A stretch of 64,000 nt of DNA from Oleispirillum sp963668495 (GTDB lineage Bacteria > Pseudomonadota > Alphaproteobacteria > Rhodospirillales > Rhodospirillaceae): NCBI GenBank assembly GCA_963668495.1, contig OY764545.1, positions 186,001 through 250,000 of the forward strand, in the 5' to 3' direction. The notes beneath the pieces were generated by a model. That model ran no database searches, was not told where the DNA came from, and saw only the letters and a list, made by a program, of their open reading frames with translations. Both the position numbers and the translations under genes were made by a program. Below, piece by piece: positions 33,731 to 45,200 of this stretch. Numbering within the stretch: the first letter of the stretch is position 1; the number at the start of each line of letters is the position of its first letter.

Positions 33731-36217
33731 TTATTTCAAGCGCTGCGGCTTAATATTCCAAATATCTTTGGCGTATTGATGGATCGTCCGATCTGACGAG
33801 AATTTCCCCATATTTGCCACATTCATAATGGCGCGCCGGGTCCAATCCTCTGGGTCAGCATAAACCTTATCCACCTCTTCCTGACAGGCAATGTAATCCG
33901 CATAATCTGCCAGTAACAGGTAATGGTCGCCACCACGCAGCAAGGTATCCAAAATGGGTTTATAACGGGTCGGCTCATTGGGTGAGAAATACCCGCTGCG
34001 AATCATATCCAGAACCTGACGCAGTTCCTGATTCTGGTTATAGTATTCCCACGGGTCATAATGACCGCTGCGTAGGGCTGCGGCCTCTGCCACATCAGCA
34101 CCGAAGATAAAGATGTTATCGGCCCCGACCTCTTCATAAATTTCCACATTCGCCCCATCCATAGTGCCTATGGTCAAGGCTCCGTTCAGGGCAAACTTCA
34201 TATTGCCCGTACCGGACGCCTCAGTTCCTGCTGTGGAAATCTGTTCCGACAGCTCACTACCGGGAATAATGATTTCAGCAGAAGACACTTTGTAGTCCGG
34301 GATAAACGAGACCTTTAGGTGATCCCGCACGTCACGATCATGGTTGATGGTTTCCGCCACATCCAAAACCAAACGAATAATCAACTTTGCCATGTCATAG
34401 CCCGGCGCAGCTTTCCCGGCGAACATGACCGTCCGCGGAGTGATATCTGCGGTTGGGTCTGCCTTAATCCGGTTGTAGCGGGTAATTACATGCAGAACGT
34501 TCAACAACTGCCGTTTGTATTCGTGGAAACGTTTAATCTGGGTGTCGAATAGGCTACCGGGGTCAAGGTCAAGCTTAGTCGTGCGATAAACCTCCTGCGC
34601 CAATGCCTGTTTGTTTGCGTATTTGATGTCCCGGAACTGCTTGCGGAAGTCCTTGTTCTCCGCAAATGGCACCAATTCCCGCAGGCGATCCAGATCCTTT
34701 TCCCAACCGCCCCCGATAGCATCGCTAATCAGGGCTGACAGCTTCGGATTGGCTTGTTTCAGCCAGCGCCGTGGCGTAATCCCGTTGGTCATATTCACAA
34801 ATTTTTGTGGCCAGATTGCCGCAAAATCCCGGAACAGCCCTTCCCTTAACAATTTGGTGTGCAAGGCAGCAACACCGTTGACCTTATGGCTGCCAACCAC
34901 CGCCAAGTGCGCCATGCGGATACGCTGGGTTTGATCATCCACAAGGGAGACCCGCCCCAGAATATTACCATCGCCGGGGAACTGTCGCCGCACTTCGCGC
35001 AGGAACATATCGTTGATTTCATAAATCAATTCCAAATGCCGTGGCAAAAGGGTTTGCAGCATAGTAACCGACCAGGTTTCCAATGCCTCCGGCAACAGAG
35101 TGTGGTTGGTATAGGCAAAGGTGTTTTGTGTAATGTCCCATGCATCACTGAACGAGAATTTGTGATCATCAATCAGCAAACGCATCAGTTCCGCCACACC
35201 CAAGGCCGGGTGGGTATCATTCAACTGAATCGCCACATGCTCATGCAGCTTGCGCAAATCGGAATGGGTGCGCAAATGACGGTGAATGATGTCCTGTAAG
35301 GACGCGCTGACAAAGAAATACTCCTGTTTCAGGCGCAATTCCTGCCCATCCACGCTTTTATCATTGGGATAAAGTACCTTGGATAAGGTTTCCGAAATGG
35401 TCTTACTGCGAACCGCCTCGATATAGTTGCCCTGATTGAAGTACTCGAGATCAAATTCACGGGTGGAACGCGCCGACCACAAGCGAAGATTCCCAACCGT
35501 TTCCGTATCAAAACCGGAAACCGGCACATCAAATGCCATGGCCATGACTTCTTCGGCATCAACCCAGACACATTCATCTTCACCCTGAGCATTGCGATAG
35601 CACAGGTTCCGCCCGCCGAAACGGACGATATACAGCACCGACGGGCGGGCCACTTCCCAAGGGTTTCCGTACCGCAACCAGTTTTCCGGTTGTTCGCGCT
35701 GTTGACCTTCTTCGATCCGCTGCGTGAACATCCCATATTCATAGCGGATGCCATAACCAATACTGGGGTAATCGTGTGTTACCAATGAATCGAGGAAACA
35801 GGCAGCCAATCGCCCCAGACCACCATTGCCCAAGGCTGCATCATATTCGAAGCACTCCAATGCTTCGAAATTCAGGTTCAATTCCTGCAAGGTTTCCAGC
35901 GTGATATCCATGACGCCGAGGTCATACAGAACCTTCTGCAAGGAGCGACCAATCAGGTACTCCATGGACAGGTAGTAGACCATTTTCTCATCACGCTCAT
36001 AGCATTGATAAGATGTATGGACGTTGCGTTCACTCAAGACGAAGCGCAACAAGTGGGCTAGCGCAAGAAACCAATCGCGGTCACTGGCTCCGTTTGGTTC
36101 ACGTCCAACCATACGGATCATGGATTGTTGCAGGGCTTTCTTGAGACTATCCTTGTCTTTGAACACCCCAATCATCGGTTTTTCGAGGCGTTGTTCTCCG
36201 GTGACCATCATCGACAT
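33731..36217 (-). CDS. glgP: Glycogen phosphorylase
   Basis: An 828-residue PLP-dependent phosphorylase releasing glucose-1-phosphate from glycogen. The start at 36217 is preceded by GGAAGG. Landmarks are YLSMEYLIGRSLQKVLYDLG, GNGGLGRLAACFLDSLVTHD, and the PLP-lysine region GTEASGTGNMKFALNGALTI followed by TMDGANVEI. Length is normal for bacterial GlgP. It is 29 nt downstream of glgA on the same strand, and glgC is divergent, so storage and mobilisation genes are grouped. glgB and glgX are not in the window. Confidence 0.97.
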   Translation of the reverse strand: MSMMVTGEQRLEKPMIGVFKDKDSLKKALQQSMIRMVGREPNGASDRDWFLALAHLLRFVLSERNVHTSYQCYERDEKMVYYLSMEYLIGRSLQKVLYDLGVMDITLETLQELNLNFEALECFEYDAALGNGGLGRLAACFLDSLVTHDYPSIGYGIRYEYGMFTQRIEEGQQREQPENWLRYGNPWEVARPSVLYIVRFGGRNLCYRNAQGEDECVWVDAEEVMAMAFDVPVSGFDTETVGNLRLWSARSTREFDLEYFNQGNYIEAVRSKTISETLSKVLYPNDKSVDGQELRLKQEYFFVSASLQDIIHRHLRTHSDLRKLHEHVAIQLNDTHPALGVAELMRLLIDDHKFSFSDAWDITQNTFAYTNHTLLPEALETWSVTMLQTLLPRHLELIYEINDMFLREVRRQFPGDGNILGRVSLVDDQTQRIRMAHLAVVGSHKVNGVAALHTKLLREGLFRDFAAIWPQKFVNMTNGITPRRWLKQANPKLSALISDAIGGGWEKDLDRLRELVPFAENKDFRKQFRDIKYANKQALAQEVYRTTKLDLDPGSLFDTQIKRFHEYKRQLLNVLHVITRYNRIKADPTADITPRTVMFAGKAAPGYDMAKLIIRLVLDVAETINHDRDVRDHLKVSFIPDYKVSSAEIIIPGSELSEQISTAGTEASGTGNMKFALNGALTIGTMDGANVEIYEEVGADNIFIFGADVAEAAALRSGHYDPWEYYNQNQELRQVLDMIRSGYFSPNEPTRYKPILDTLLRGGDHYLLLADYADYIACQEEVDKVYADPEDWTRRAIMNVANMGKFSSDRTIHQYAKDIWNIKPQRLK

Positions 36218-36246
36218 TTTCGCACCTTCCCTGCTGAGTTTGCCTT

Positions 36247-37686
36247 TTATTTCCGGCAAACGTGATCAAACACACTCAGATAATGTAATGCGGCACTCTG
36301 CCATGAAAAGTCCTGCTGCATGGCGCAGCGTTGAATTCCCTGCCAAACTGCAGGGCGACTGTACAAATCACGGGCCGTTGTCATTGCCGTGATCAACTCC
36401 CCAGCGGTTTCGCTGTCAAAGACAAACCCGGTCCCACCTTCACCCTCGCGCACATCCTGCACGCTATCCGCAAGGCCACCCGTACGACGAACCAACGGCA
36501 AAGTCCCATAGCGCAAAGCATACAACTGCGTCAGACCGCACGGTTCAAATCGGGAAGGAACCGCCAGAATGTCCGACCCACCCATAATTACATGAGCAAA
36601 GCCTTCATCATAGCCAATATTGACCGCGACTTGCCCACGGGCTTCGGCTGCAGCTTTGCGGCATAATTGTTCCAGATGCGGTTCCCCGGTTCCCTGAATG
36701 ATGAATTGGTAGCCCATCTCCAAAAGCTGGGGCATGGCTTCCAGCAAAATGTCTACGCCTTTTTGCCAGACCAGCCGCCCAACCATGCCAATGATCGGTG
36801 CGTTGGGTTCAGGAGCCAATCCAGCAGCCGATTGAAGCCGGGCCTTACAGGCAGCCTTGCCCGCTAAATCATCCGCTGTGTATGGTGCGGCAAGGAAATT
36901 GTCGTGCTCTGGATTCCAGACCTCTTGATCAATACCGTTCAGTATGCCGTGGATATCGTTCCGACGGTCTCCTATCACCCCTTCCATATGGCAACCATAC
37001 TCCGGGGTCTGAATTTCGCGGGCATAGGTCGGGCTCACCGTCGTGATCGCATCGGCATATTTCAATCCTGCCTTGAGGAAACTGATATTTCCGTAAAATT
37101 CCATGCCATGAATGGTGCAGTACCTCGGGTCAATTGCCAGACGCGGCAGAATTTCAGTCCCGAATATTCCCTGATAATGCAAATTATGGATGGTAAACAC
37201 ACACGCCGGGCGCGGCCCCTGCCATTGGCGCAAATACACAGGCACCAATCCGGCCTGCCAATCATGGGCATGCACCACATCCGGTTTCCAGCCGATCATC
37301 CCACCGCCAACCGCGATCAGGGCAGCAACGCGGCTCAACAGGGCAAAGCGAACAAAATTATCCTGCCAATCGTGACCGTGCTCATCCAGATACGGCCCAC
37401 CGCTTCGTTCATACAGGGCGGGACAATCAACAACCCAGACCTTTAGCTGGCTGTCAGGCATGCGTGCCAAAAAAACCTCGGCAGAAAAGCCCGGTAATAC
37501 CTCACCCAAGGATAGGGGCGGTTCCGCGTCAAAGACGCCGGACACCACATCCGGGTATCCGGGCAACACCAGCCGCACATCGTGCCCGGTCGCCAGCAAT
37601 GCCTTGGGCAAGGCGCCGACAACATCTGCCAATCCCCCGGTCTTGACCAATGGGAAGGCTTCGCCGGCAACACACAAAATTCTCAT
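36247..37686 (-). CDS. glgA: Glycogen synthase (ADP-glucose, GT5)
   Basis: A 479-residue GT5 glycosyltransferase that adds ADP-glucose to glycogen. The start at 37686 gives MRILCVAGEAFPLVKTGGLA with the KTGG ADP-glucose motif at 15-18. Further conserved parts are VVHAHDWQAGLVP, FTIHNLHYQG and the C-terminal PSRFEPCGLTQLYALRYGTL with the E-x7-E retaining-GT motif. It heads the glgA-glgP unit, divergent from glgC over 207 nt that presumably hold both promoters. Confidence 0.97.
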   Translation of the reverse strand: MRILCVAGEAFPLVKTGGLADVVGALPKALLATGHDVRLVLPGYPDVVSGVFDAEPPLSLGEVLPGFSAEVFLARMPDSQLKVWVVDCPALYERSGGPYLDEHGHDWQDNFVRFALLSRVAALIAVGGGMIGWKPDVVHAHDWQAGLVPVYLRQWQGPRPACVFTIHNLHYQGIFGTEILPRLAIDPRYCTIHGMEFYGNISFLKAGLKYADAITTVSPTYAREIQTPEYGCHMEGVIGDRRNDIHGILNGIDQEVWNPEHDNFLAAPYTADDLAGKAACKARLQSAAGLAPEPNAPIIGMVGRLVWQKGVDILLEAMPQLLEMGYQFIIQGTGEPHLEQLCRKAAAEARGQVAVNIGYDEGFAHVIMGGSDILAVPSRFEPCGLTQLYALRYGTLPLVRRTGGLADSVQDVREGEGGTGFVFDSETAGELITAMTTARDLYSRPAVWQGIQRCAMQQDFSWQSAALHYLSVFDHVCRK

Positions 37687-37893
37687 TCTGAGACAGTCCC
37701 TCAAAAAACACTGCACTGATGCTTACTATGACACAGACACCCCAACAACAGGAAGCCCACTACGCACCTGATTCCTTGAAAAGGTCATATGAAAGACCCA
37801 GTTTTGCCTTTGCGATTCACGTAAGATAAGCATACCCTAAATACAACCAATGCATAAAAAACGCTCTGGCCTAGCCTCGGGGAGGACCCATTG

Positions 37894-39156
37894 ATGGATG
37901 TACGTACCTTCGACCTGAACACGTCCCTGAAAAACACACTTGCCCTGGTACTCGCCGGCGGACGTGGCAGTCGACTGATGGATCTAACAGATGCATTGGC
38001 GAAACCTGCCGTCCCCTTTGCCGGAAAGTTCCGCATTATTGATTTCCCGCTAACCAACTGTATCCATTCCGGTATTCGCAAAGTTGCCGTGCCAACGCAA
38101 TACCGTTCCCACATGCTGATCCAGCACGTGCAACGCGGTTGGAGCTTCCTGAAAACGGAATTGCAGGAATTCATTGAAATCTGGCCTGCCCAGCAACTTC
38201 CCAATGACGATAGCTGGTATCGCGGCACCGCCGATGCGGTGTATCAGAACATGGATTACATCCGCGCAATTGACCCGACATACATTCTGGTTCTGGCTGG
38301 GGATCACGTTTACAAACAAGACTATTCCAAAATGCTGGCGGAGCATGTCGCACGGGGTGCCGAAGCCACAGTCGCATGCGTTGAAGTCCCACGGGAGGCC
38401 GCCAAAGGTTTCGGAGTGGTCAAAACGGATGAAACCGGGGCCATCACGGAGTTTCTGGAAAAACCCGATGACCCGCCGGGATTACCGGACAGGCCGGATC
38501 GTTCCTATGCCAGTATGGGGATATACATCTTCAATGCGGACTTCCTGTTTGACCAACTGGTTCAGGACGCCTGCAAACAGGGATCAAGCCGGGATTTCGG
38601 CAAGGATATGCTGCCCAGTTTGGTTGGGGAAACCCGCCTGTATGCTCACTCCTTCAGCGACAGCTGTGTTCGGGCCAGCACCGAGGTCGAACCCTATTGG
38701 CGCGACGTGGGAACGCTGGATGCCTATTGGGAAGCCCACATGGATTTGACCAGCGTTACCCCGGCGCTGGACCTGTACGATGAGAATTGGCCGATCTGGA
38801 CCACTCAGGAACAACGCCCTCCGGCGAAGTTCGTCTTTGATGACGATGATCGGCGCGGGGAAGCCCTTGATTCCGTCGTCAGCGCAGGGTGTGTTGTCTC
38901 CGGCGGCACGGTGCGTCGCTCCCTCCTATCCAATAACGTGCGGATTAATTCTCATACGTTGGTTGAGGATTCTGTGCTGCTGCCTGACGTGGATGTGGGA
39001 CGGCACGCGACCATCAAAAAAGCAATCATTGACCGCAAGACCAAAATTCCACAAGGCTTGATCATCGGGGAAGACCCCGAACTGGATGCGAAGCGTTTCT
39101 ATCGCACCGAGAACGGGGTCGTTCTGGTCACTCAGGCCATGCTGGATGAACTGTAA
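37894..39156 (+). CDS. glgC: Glucose-1-phosphate adenylyltransferase
   Basis: A 420-residue ADP-glucose pyrophosphorylase, the regulated step of glycogen synthesis. The nucleotide motif LALVLAGGRGSRLMDLTDAL is at about residues 16-35. It also has KPAVPFAGKFRIIDFPL, the glucose-1-phosphate region (LEKPDDPPG) and a C-terminal left-handed beta-helix with hexapeptide-like repeats (about 300-410). ATG 37894 was chosen with GGGAGGA seven to eight bases upstream; a TTG three bases earlier is the alternative. It is divergent from glgA. Confidence 0.97.
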   Translation: MDVRTFDLNTSLKNTLALVLAGGRGSRLMDLTDALAKPAVPFAGKFRIIDFPLTNCIHSGIRKVAVPTQYRSHMLIQHVQRGWSFLKTELQEFIEIWPAQQLPNDDSWYRGTADAVYQNMDYIRAIDPTYILVLAGDHVYKQDYSKMLAEHVARGAEATVACVEVPREAAKGFGVVKTDETGAITEFLEKPDDPPGLPDRPDRSYASMGIYIFNADFLFDQLVQDACKQGSSRDFGKDMLPSLVGETRLYAHSFSDSCVRASTEVEPYWRDVGTLDAYWEAHMDLTSVTPALDLYDENWPIWTTQEQRPPAKFVFDDDDRRGEALDSVVSAGCVVSGGTVRRSLLSNNVRINSHTLVEDSVLLPDVDVGRHATIKKAIIDRKTKIPQGLIIGEDPELDAKRFYRTENGVVLVTQAMLDEL

Positions 39157-39160
39157 TCCA

Positions 39161-40786
39161 TTACAAACTATTCAATAGGGCTGGTTTGTAATCATCCTCG
39201 ACCGTTTCCCGATACCCACGCATGGAGCAAAACGCCTCCCCGCACATGGTGCAGGCGTGGGTATCGTCTTCAGCCTCGCGGCTCCCGGTTTCTTCTCGAA
39301 CCGCATCCCGCATTGCCTGCGCGGCATGGGGATTAAGGGACAGTGCAATCTGATCCCGCCAGCGGAAATCATACCGCGCATCGGACAAGGCACGGTCCCG
39401 GACCTTAGCCGCCGGGTGGCCCTTTGCCAAATCAGCAGCATGGGCAGCAATCCGAAATGCGGTAACGCCTTCACGCACATCATTCCGATTGGGAAGTCCC
39501 ATGTGCTCCTTCGGCGTGACCACACACAACATGGATGTCCCCATCCATGCAATCATGGCCCCGCCGATAGCGCCGGTAATGTGATCAAAACCCGGCGCAG
39601 CATCGGTCACCAACGGACCAAGGGTATAAAGCGGTGCTTCACCACAATACGCGCCATGACGCTCCATATTCTCGGCAATTTTGTCCATGGGCACATGGCC
39701 CGGTCCTTCGATCATGGTTTGCACACCACGGTTCATGGCATGTTTTGCCAGTTCACCCAAGGTCTTTAGTTCTGCAAACTGCGCACGATCATTGGCATCA
39801 TCCGTACTGCCGGGACGCAAGCCATCGCCCAGAGAGACAGCCATGTCATAAGCGGCAAGAATGTCACAAATCTCATCAAAATGGGTATACAGGAAATTTT
39901 CCTGATTATGGGCTGCACACCAGCGGGCGATGATTGCACCACCACGGCTGACCACTCCGGTTACCCGACCCTTGGCATGAGCCACATGATCACGCAACAC
40001 GCCCGCATGAATGGTGACATAGTCCACACCTTGCTCCGCATGCTCACGCAAAACATCGGCATAAAGTTGCCAGCTTAGGTCCTCGGCCTTTCCTTCCACG
40101 CGTTTTAACGCTTCGTACAAAGGCACTGTGCCAATGGGGACCGGAGATCGGCGGATAATCGCTTCGCGGGTTTCACGGATAAGATCACCAGTAGAGAGGT
40201 CCATAACGGTATCCGCGCCAAAACGCACGGCATCAACCATCTTTTCCGCCTCCTGTACCGGATCGGACACCGTGCCGGAAGTGCCAATGTTGGCATTGAC
40301 CTTCACCTTGAAAGCCCGCCCGATAATCATAGGCTCCAATTCGATATGATTAATATTTGCCGGAATAATCGCGGCCCCACATGCTACCTGTTGCCGCACA
40401 AATTCTGGGGTGATCAGGCTGTCTGCCTTGATCTGCCCAAGGTTTTCACGGATTGCCACGTATTCCATCTCCGGCGTGATCACCCCGGCCCGGGCATACT
40501 CCAATTGCGTAATGGCTTTACCATCGGCAGCCTTTAATGCGCCACTGGTTGACGACACAATATCCTGCCGCTGGCTTAACCACTGCTGGCGTGGCGCAGG
40601 CATATCATTACCCGGTAAGGGATTTATGTAAGGGCCACTGGTGTCGTACAAACGAATACGATCACCATTTTCCAACCGCAAACTGGACATGGCAACGCGC
40701 AAATCCCGGTGTAGAGTGCCCGGCACATGCACCCGCCGGACAGATTGGTTCACGGCTGTTTTCCCACACGGTAAATCTGAAGACAT
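39161..40786 (-). CDS. thiC: Phosphomethylpyrimidine synthase ThiC
   Basis: A 541-residue radical-SAM enzyme converting AIR into HMP-phosphate for thiamine. The start at 40786 follows GGAGG; the longer frame would run into the riboswitch. Conserved blocks are YDTSGPY, YVAIRENLGQ, EQGVDYVTIHAGVL, SRGGAIIARWCAAHNQENFL and EGPGHVPMDKI. The C-terminal CTMCGEAFCSM is the C-x2-C-x4-C iron-sulfur motif. It is somewhat shorter than E. coli ThiC at the N-terminus. Controlled by the TPP riboswitch upstream. It ends 4 nt from the glgC stop (convergent). Confidence 0.97.
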   Translation of the reverse strand: MSSDLPCGKTAVNQSVRRVHVPGTLHRDLRVAMSSLRLENGDRIRLYDTSGPYINPLPGNDMPAPRQQWLSQRQDIVSSTSGALKAADGKAITQLEYARAGVITPEMEYVAIRENLGQIKADSLITPEFVRQQVACGAAIIPANINHIELEPMIIGRAFKVKVNANIGTSGTVSDPVQEAEKMVDAVRFGADTVMDLSTGDLIRETREAIIRRSPVPIGTVPLYEALKRVEGKAEDLSWQLYADVLREHAEQGVDYVTIHAGVLRDHVAHAKGRVTGVVSRGGAIIARWCAAHNQENFLYTHFDEICDILAAYDMAVSLGDGLRPGSTDDANDRAQFAELKTLGELAKHAMNRGVQTMIEGPGHVPMDKIAENMERHGAYCGEAPLYTLGPLVTDAAPGFDHITGAIGGAMIAWMGTSMLCVVTPKEHMGLPNRNDVREGVTAFRIAAHAADLAKGHPAAKVRDRALSDARYDFRWRDQIALSLNPHAAQAMRDAVREETGSREAEDDTHACTMCGEAFCSMRGYRETVEDDYKPALLNSL

Positions 40787-40873
40787 TTTGATTGGCCTCC
40801 CTGTTGTTTGACATCCCGGACGAGCGGCAAAACGAAGGCAGAGGCAGGACTGCACACGCAGATCATGACTGAA

Positions 40874-40962
40874 TACTCCCATTCCTTCGCCGGCATAACC
40901 CGGATCAGGTTCGAAGGGTCTTTGCGCATTAGCAAACTCTCAGCCCTTACACGGGGCTCCCC
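40874..40962 (-). promoter_or_regulatory. TPP riboswitch (THI element) of thiC
   Basis: On the minus strand the element has GGGGAGCC, GGCTGAGAG, then ACCCTTCGAACCTGATCCGG and GTTATGCCGGCGAAGGAATG, the conserved THI-box parts in correct order. It ends about 88 nt before the thiC start. Thiamine pyrophosphate is the known ligand. Confidence 0.97.
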
Positions 40963-41204
40963 TTGGGTAAAAATGGCTTTACGTGTTACACACGAAAGCA
41001 ATGAACGCCACATGTACCAGATTCCCTATAGTCGGAAAAGTCGTATTACAGGGTCGCGTGACAGCAATCATTGACGCGCACGCGCCATGATGGAACAATG
41101 GATGCAAAGCTTTCGCTAATTTAGATAGTTCGCAATTTTCCAATAATCCTAGTAATTGCACCATTCATAAAGTACAACTGCCGCAACAGGGAGGTTGACC
41201 AACG

Positions 41205-42044
41205 ATGTCACAACGTGAATACACGGTTACGGTTGTTGTCGAGAACGCGGAGCGCAATGGCTTTGCTTGCGAACACGGACTTGCATTCTGGATTCAAACC
41301 CCGGATGGCAATATCTTGTTCGATACCGGACAGGGCAATGCCCTGATACCCAACGCAGCAGCAATGGGAATTGACTTGTCCACCGCGAACTACATCGTCC
41401 TCAGCCACGGTCACTTTGATCATTCCGGCGCACTGGATCAGGTGCTTGAAATCAACACGTCGGCAATGTTGGTGCACCATCCGGATATCTTCCGGCAACG
41501 TTTCAGCATTCCTGAAAACGAAGCCCCTCGCTACATTGGCATGCAGCCCAATGTCTGCACAGCCATACACAAACTTCCACCCCAGCGCATTTTCAGCTCT
41601 GTCGCCAGTTTGGAATTACTTCCCGGTGTTGGGACAACCGGCGAAATTCCCCGTGCAAATTCTTACGAGGATGTCGGGGGGCCATTCTTCCTCGACGAAG
41701 ACCGGACACAGCCAGATACAGTGCCCGATGATCAATCGTTGTGGTTCAAAACCGATCAAGGATTGGTGATTATTTCAGGCTGCGCCCACGCCGGGATCGT
41801 CAATACGGTCCATCAGGCGCGCCGAGTTACCGGGGAACACCGAATTCTTGGCCTGATTGGTGGCTTCCACCTGCACAGCGCATCAAGCCACAGAATGCGG
41901 GAAACGGCAAAGGCCCTGACCGATTGGAACGTCAGTTTCGTTCACCCCTGCCATTGCAGCGGGCAAAATGCTACGGACTATCTGGCTGCCGCATTGGGCA
42001 ATCGGGTTACTGCCACCGGCACCGGTGATATCCTGAAATTCTGA
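41205..42044 (+). CDS. Metallo-beta-lactamase-fold hydrolase (dihydropterin/ribofuranosylaminobenzene-phosphate synthase-like)
   Basis: A 279-residue MBL-fold protein. The metal motif is LSHGHFDHSG (H68, H70, D72, H73). Later ligands are in ISGCAHAGIVNTV and IGGFHLHSAS, and the C-terminal FVHPCHCSG completes the site. This pattern fits the subgroup annotated as 7,8-dihydropterin-6-yl-methyl-4-(beta-D-ribofuranosyl)aminobenzene 5'-phosphate synthase-like. The bacterial function is unknown, and methanopterin synthesis is not implied here. GGGAGG lies 10 nt before the ATG at 41205. Single gene; thiC is divergent across 418 nt containing the riboswitch. Confidence 0.85.
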   Translation: MSQREYTVTVVVENAERNGFACEHGLAFWIQTPDGNILFDTGQGNALIPNAAAMGIDLSTANYIVLSHGHFDHSGALDQVLEINTSAMLVHHPDIFRQRFSIPENEAPRYIGMQPNVCTAIHKLPPQRIFSSVASLELLPGVGTTGEIPRANSYEDVGGPFFLDEDRTQPDTVPDDQSLWFKTDQGLVIISGCAHAGIVNTVHQARRVTGEHRILGLIGGFHLHSASSHRMRETAKALTDWNVSFVHPCHCSGQNATDYLAAALGNRVTATGTGDILKF

Positions 42045-42206
42045 TACTATTCCCTTGCCCAACCATAATGTCAGCTCTGTTTGGAAATATATAACCATGA
42101 GCTGACAATTCCATTGAACCGGATTCACGATCAAGAGTAGGGTAACGCCTCTATTTTTGAATTGTTATGCCGCTGAAAAGAGGCATTTGGGGACGGGATC
42201 ACTGGT

Positions 42207-45200
42207 ATGCGTTTAAGCATTTCATCCATAAAGCGAAAATTGCTGCTGTTTTACTTAGCTGCAGGAATTCTTCCCTTAATTCTGGTTGGTATCCTTGCCA
42301 CGCACCTGTCATCGGACGCCCTAATCAATAAGGCGTTTGATCAGCTCACCACTGTGCAAAGCCTACGCAAAAACCGAATAGAGCACGACTTTAATGTCCG
42401 GTTGGATTCTCTGGAACGCCTCAACCGCCGCAATGACGTTATCGATTTGTTTTTTAAAATTGATGAGTTGCGGGATAACACAAAATTCGGGACCGTTCCC
42501 TACGCAGCAACCGATGCCTATAAACAACTTTACGCACGCTATGCATCGTCATTGAAGCAATACGTCGGCACTTATCGTTATCAAGACTTGCTGCTGTTAT
42601 CCCCTGAAGATGGGAACATTTTGTTTTCCGTTGCGCAAAGCCCACGGGTTGGAACCTCCGTTCATCGCGGGACAGAACTGGCGACCCCTCTCAGCCGATT
42701 GGTTTCCACGATCAAGGCAAGCCAACAGCCGTTTATTTCGGACTTCTCTGCCCAACATGATGATCAGGGCCATGTGAATTATGTGGCCTATATTGGTCAG
42801 CCGTTCTTTAACTCTGCTGGCACATTAAGCGGCATCATCGTTGCGACCCTTGGCCCGGAACTGATTGATGCAATTGTTGCCTCCCGTGATGGCATGGGGA
42901 AAACCGGGGAGTCCTATATCGTCGCCTATCTGCCTCAGGATAATAAATACGAATTTCGCACCACCGTGCACAGCACAGGCGATGGACGATGGACCATGGG
43001 CACCACAATGCCGGCACTGCCCTATTGGAACGACGTACGAGTCCACAAAGCCCAAGGGCTAATGGGCGAATACAAGGACAGCGCCGACAATCAGGTGCTG
43101 GTGGCCGGGCACACCCTGAATATTTTGAATCTAAACTGGCTGCTGGTATCCAAGCTGGACCGTAGCGAAGTTATGGCGCCCATTCGCGGTTTTGCCATAA
43201 ACACAGGCTTGCTGGCACTTGCCTTGATCGGAATTGTTGTTGGCGGCGCCTTTGCTTTTGCCTCCAGCTTTACGGGCCCAATCATCAAAGCCACAGAATT
43301 TGCCCAAGCCATTGCGACAGGCAAGTTAACCGCCAGCCTTAACCTGAAACGTCGGGATGAGATTGGCGTCTTAGGTCGAGCCTTGGACACCATGGCCCGC
43401 AAGCTCTATGAAATTGATTGGATGTCATCCGGCATGGAAAAGCTGGATGACGAGTTGCGCGGCGAGCACGACCCGGACAATTTGGCCCATAGCGTTCTGG
43501 ATGTGATCAGCCTGCATCTGGAAGCCCCATTAACCGGCTTTTACCTTGTCAACGACGATGGAAAGTCCCTCAGCCTTGCGGCTCATAAGGGCTGGACCTA
43601 CGTAGACAGCGAACGTTTTCGGGATATGCACTTCGGCGAAGGCATGATTGGACAGGCGGCTCAAAGCCAATCCATGCTGGAATTCAACTTCCCCAAGGAT
43701 ATTGTCCCGGTCGTGGACTACGGGGCCGGAGCTGTGGCTCCGACCCATTTCATTGCCTCCCCCATCCGGTTCGAAGATCGAACCCTTGCCGTGTTGTTGA
43801 TCGGCAGTTTCGAACCTTTCTCTGAACATCAGCAACGTTTTGTCCGTGAAAACAGCGGCAGCATTGGCACCCTGCTGGCTGCGGCACAAAATCATGCCAC
43901 CATTCAGGCACTGCTGAAACGGGCACAAAATCAGGAAAATGAGCTTCGGATCAGCAATGATGAACTGACTCGTCAAGCCCAAGCGTTGATCGAATCCGAA
44001 CGGGAACTGCAAACCCAACAGGAAGAGTTGCGGGTCATCAACGAAGAATTGGAAGAACAAACCCGGGCATTGCGAAATTCCGAAAACGAATTGCAAAGCC
44101 AGCAGGAAGAACTGCGCGTCACCAATGAGGAATTGGAAGAACGCAGCCGTGACCTTGAAGCACAGAACCGGGAAATGGAGGTGAAAAACGCCGAAATTCT
44201 TCGGACCCGTGACCAAATTCGCGAAAAAATCACTGAATTGGAAAAAGCCAATCAGTACAAATCCGAATTTCTGGCGAACATGAGCCACGAATTGCGGACC
44301 CCCCTGAACAGCATTCTAATCCTGTCCCAATTGTTGGCGGAAAACCGCGACAAGAACCTGTCCAATCGTCAGATTGAATCTGCACGCACGATCAACAGTT
44401 CCGGCAGCGACCTGCTAAAACTGATCAACGATATCTTGGATCTGTCAAAAGTCGAGGCAGGCAAAATGGACCTGCACTTTGAATCCGTCAAAGTGCAAAC
44501 CATCGCGGCAGATATTCGCCGCACCTTTATTGATGTGGCACAGGACCGTAATATTGCATTTGATATGGTCATTGCCGATGGTGCGGCCGAAACCATTGTC
44601 ACTGACCCACATCGCTTGCTTCAGGTTGCCCGCAATCTGTTGTCCAATGCATTTAAGTTTACGAATCCCGGACTGCGCGTTGAATTGAACATCAATCGCC
44701 CCCAAACTGCTGAACTGCCATTTGGTTGGGAGCATAGCGCCGAAGAAACCATTGCCTTTAAGGTGAAGGATGAAGGGATCGGCATTCCCAAAGAACGCCA
44801 GAGAGAGATATTTGAGGCCTTCCAACAAGCCGATGGCGGAACCAGCCGCAAATACGGTGGAACCGGGCTTGGTTTGTCTATCTCCCGCAGTCTGACCGCG
44901 GCCCTTGGCGGCACCATCACCTTGGAAAGCACGCCGGGTGAGGGCAGCACGTTTACCATTTTCCTACCGATCACTGCTGTCGAGGCCATCGCATCGACTG
45001 AGGCTTCTCCGGCTGCTATACCCGAAAACAGATCAGCCCCGGCGAAGCCGTTGGAAACACTCTCAACCACAGCACACTCGACGGAACAGGTTAAGCCGCC
45101 GACGGCTGGACGCACCGTCGTTACCGTGGCAGAAATCCCTATGGAAGAAGGCAGCCTTTCAACCGAAGTCGCCGACGATCGCAGATCACTTACGCCCGAT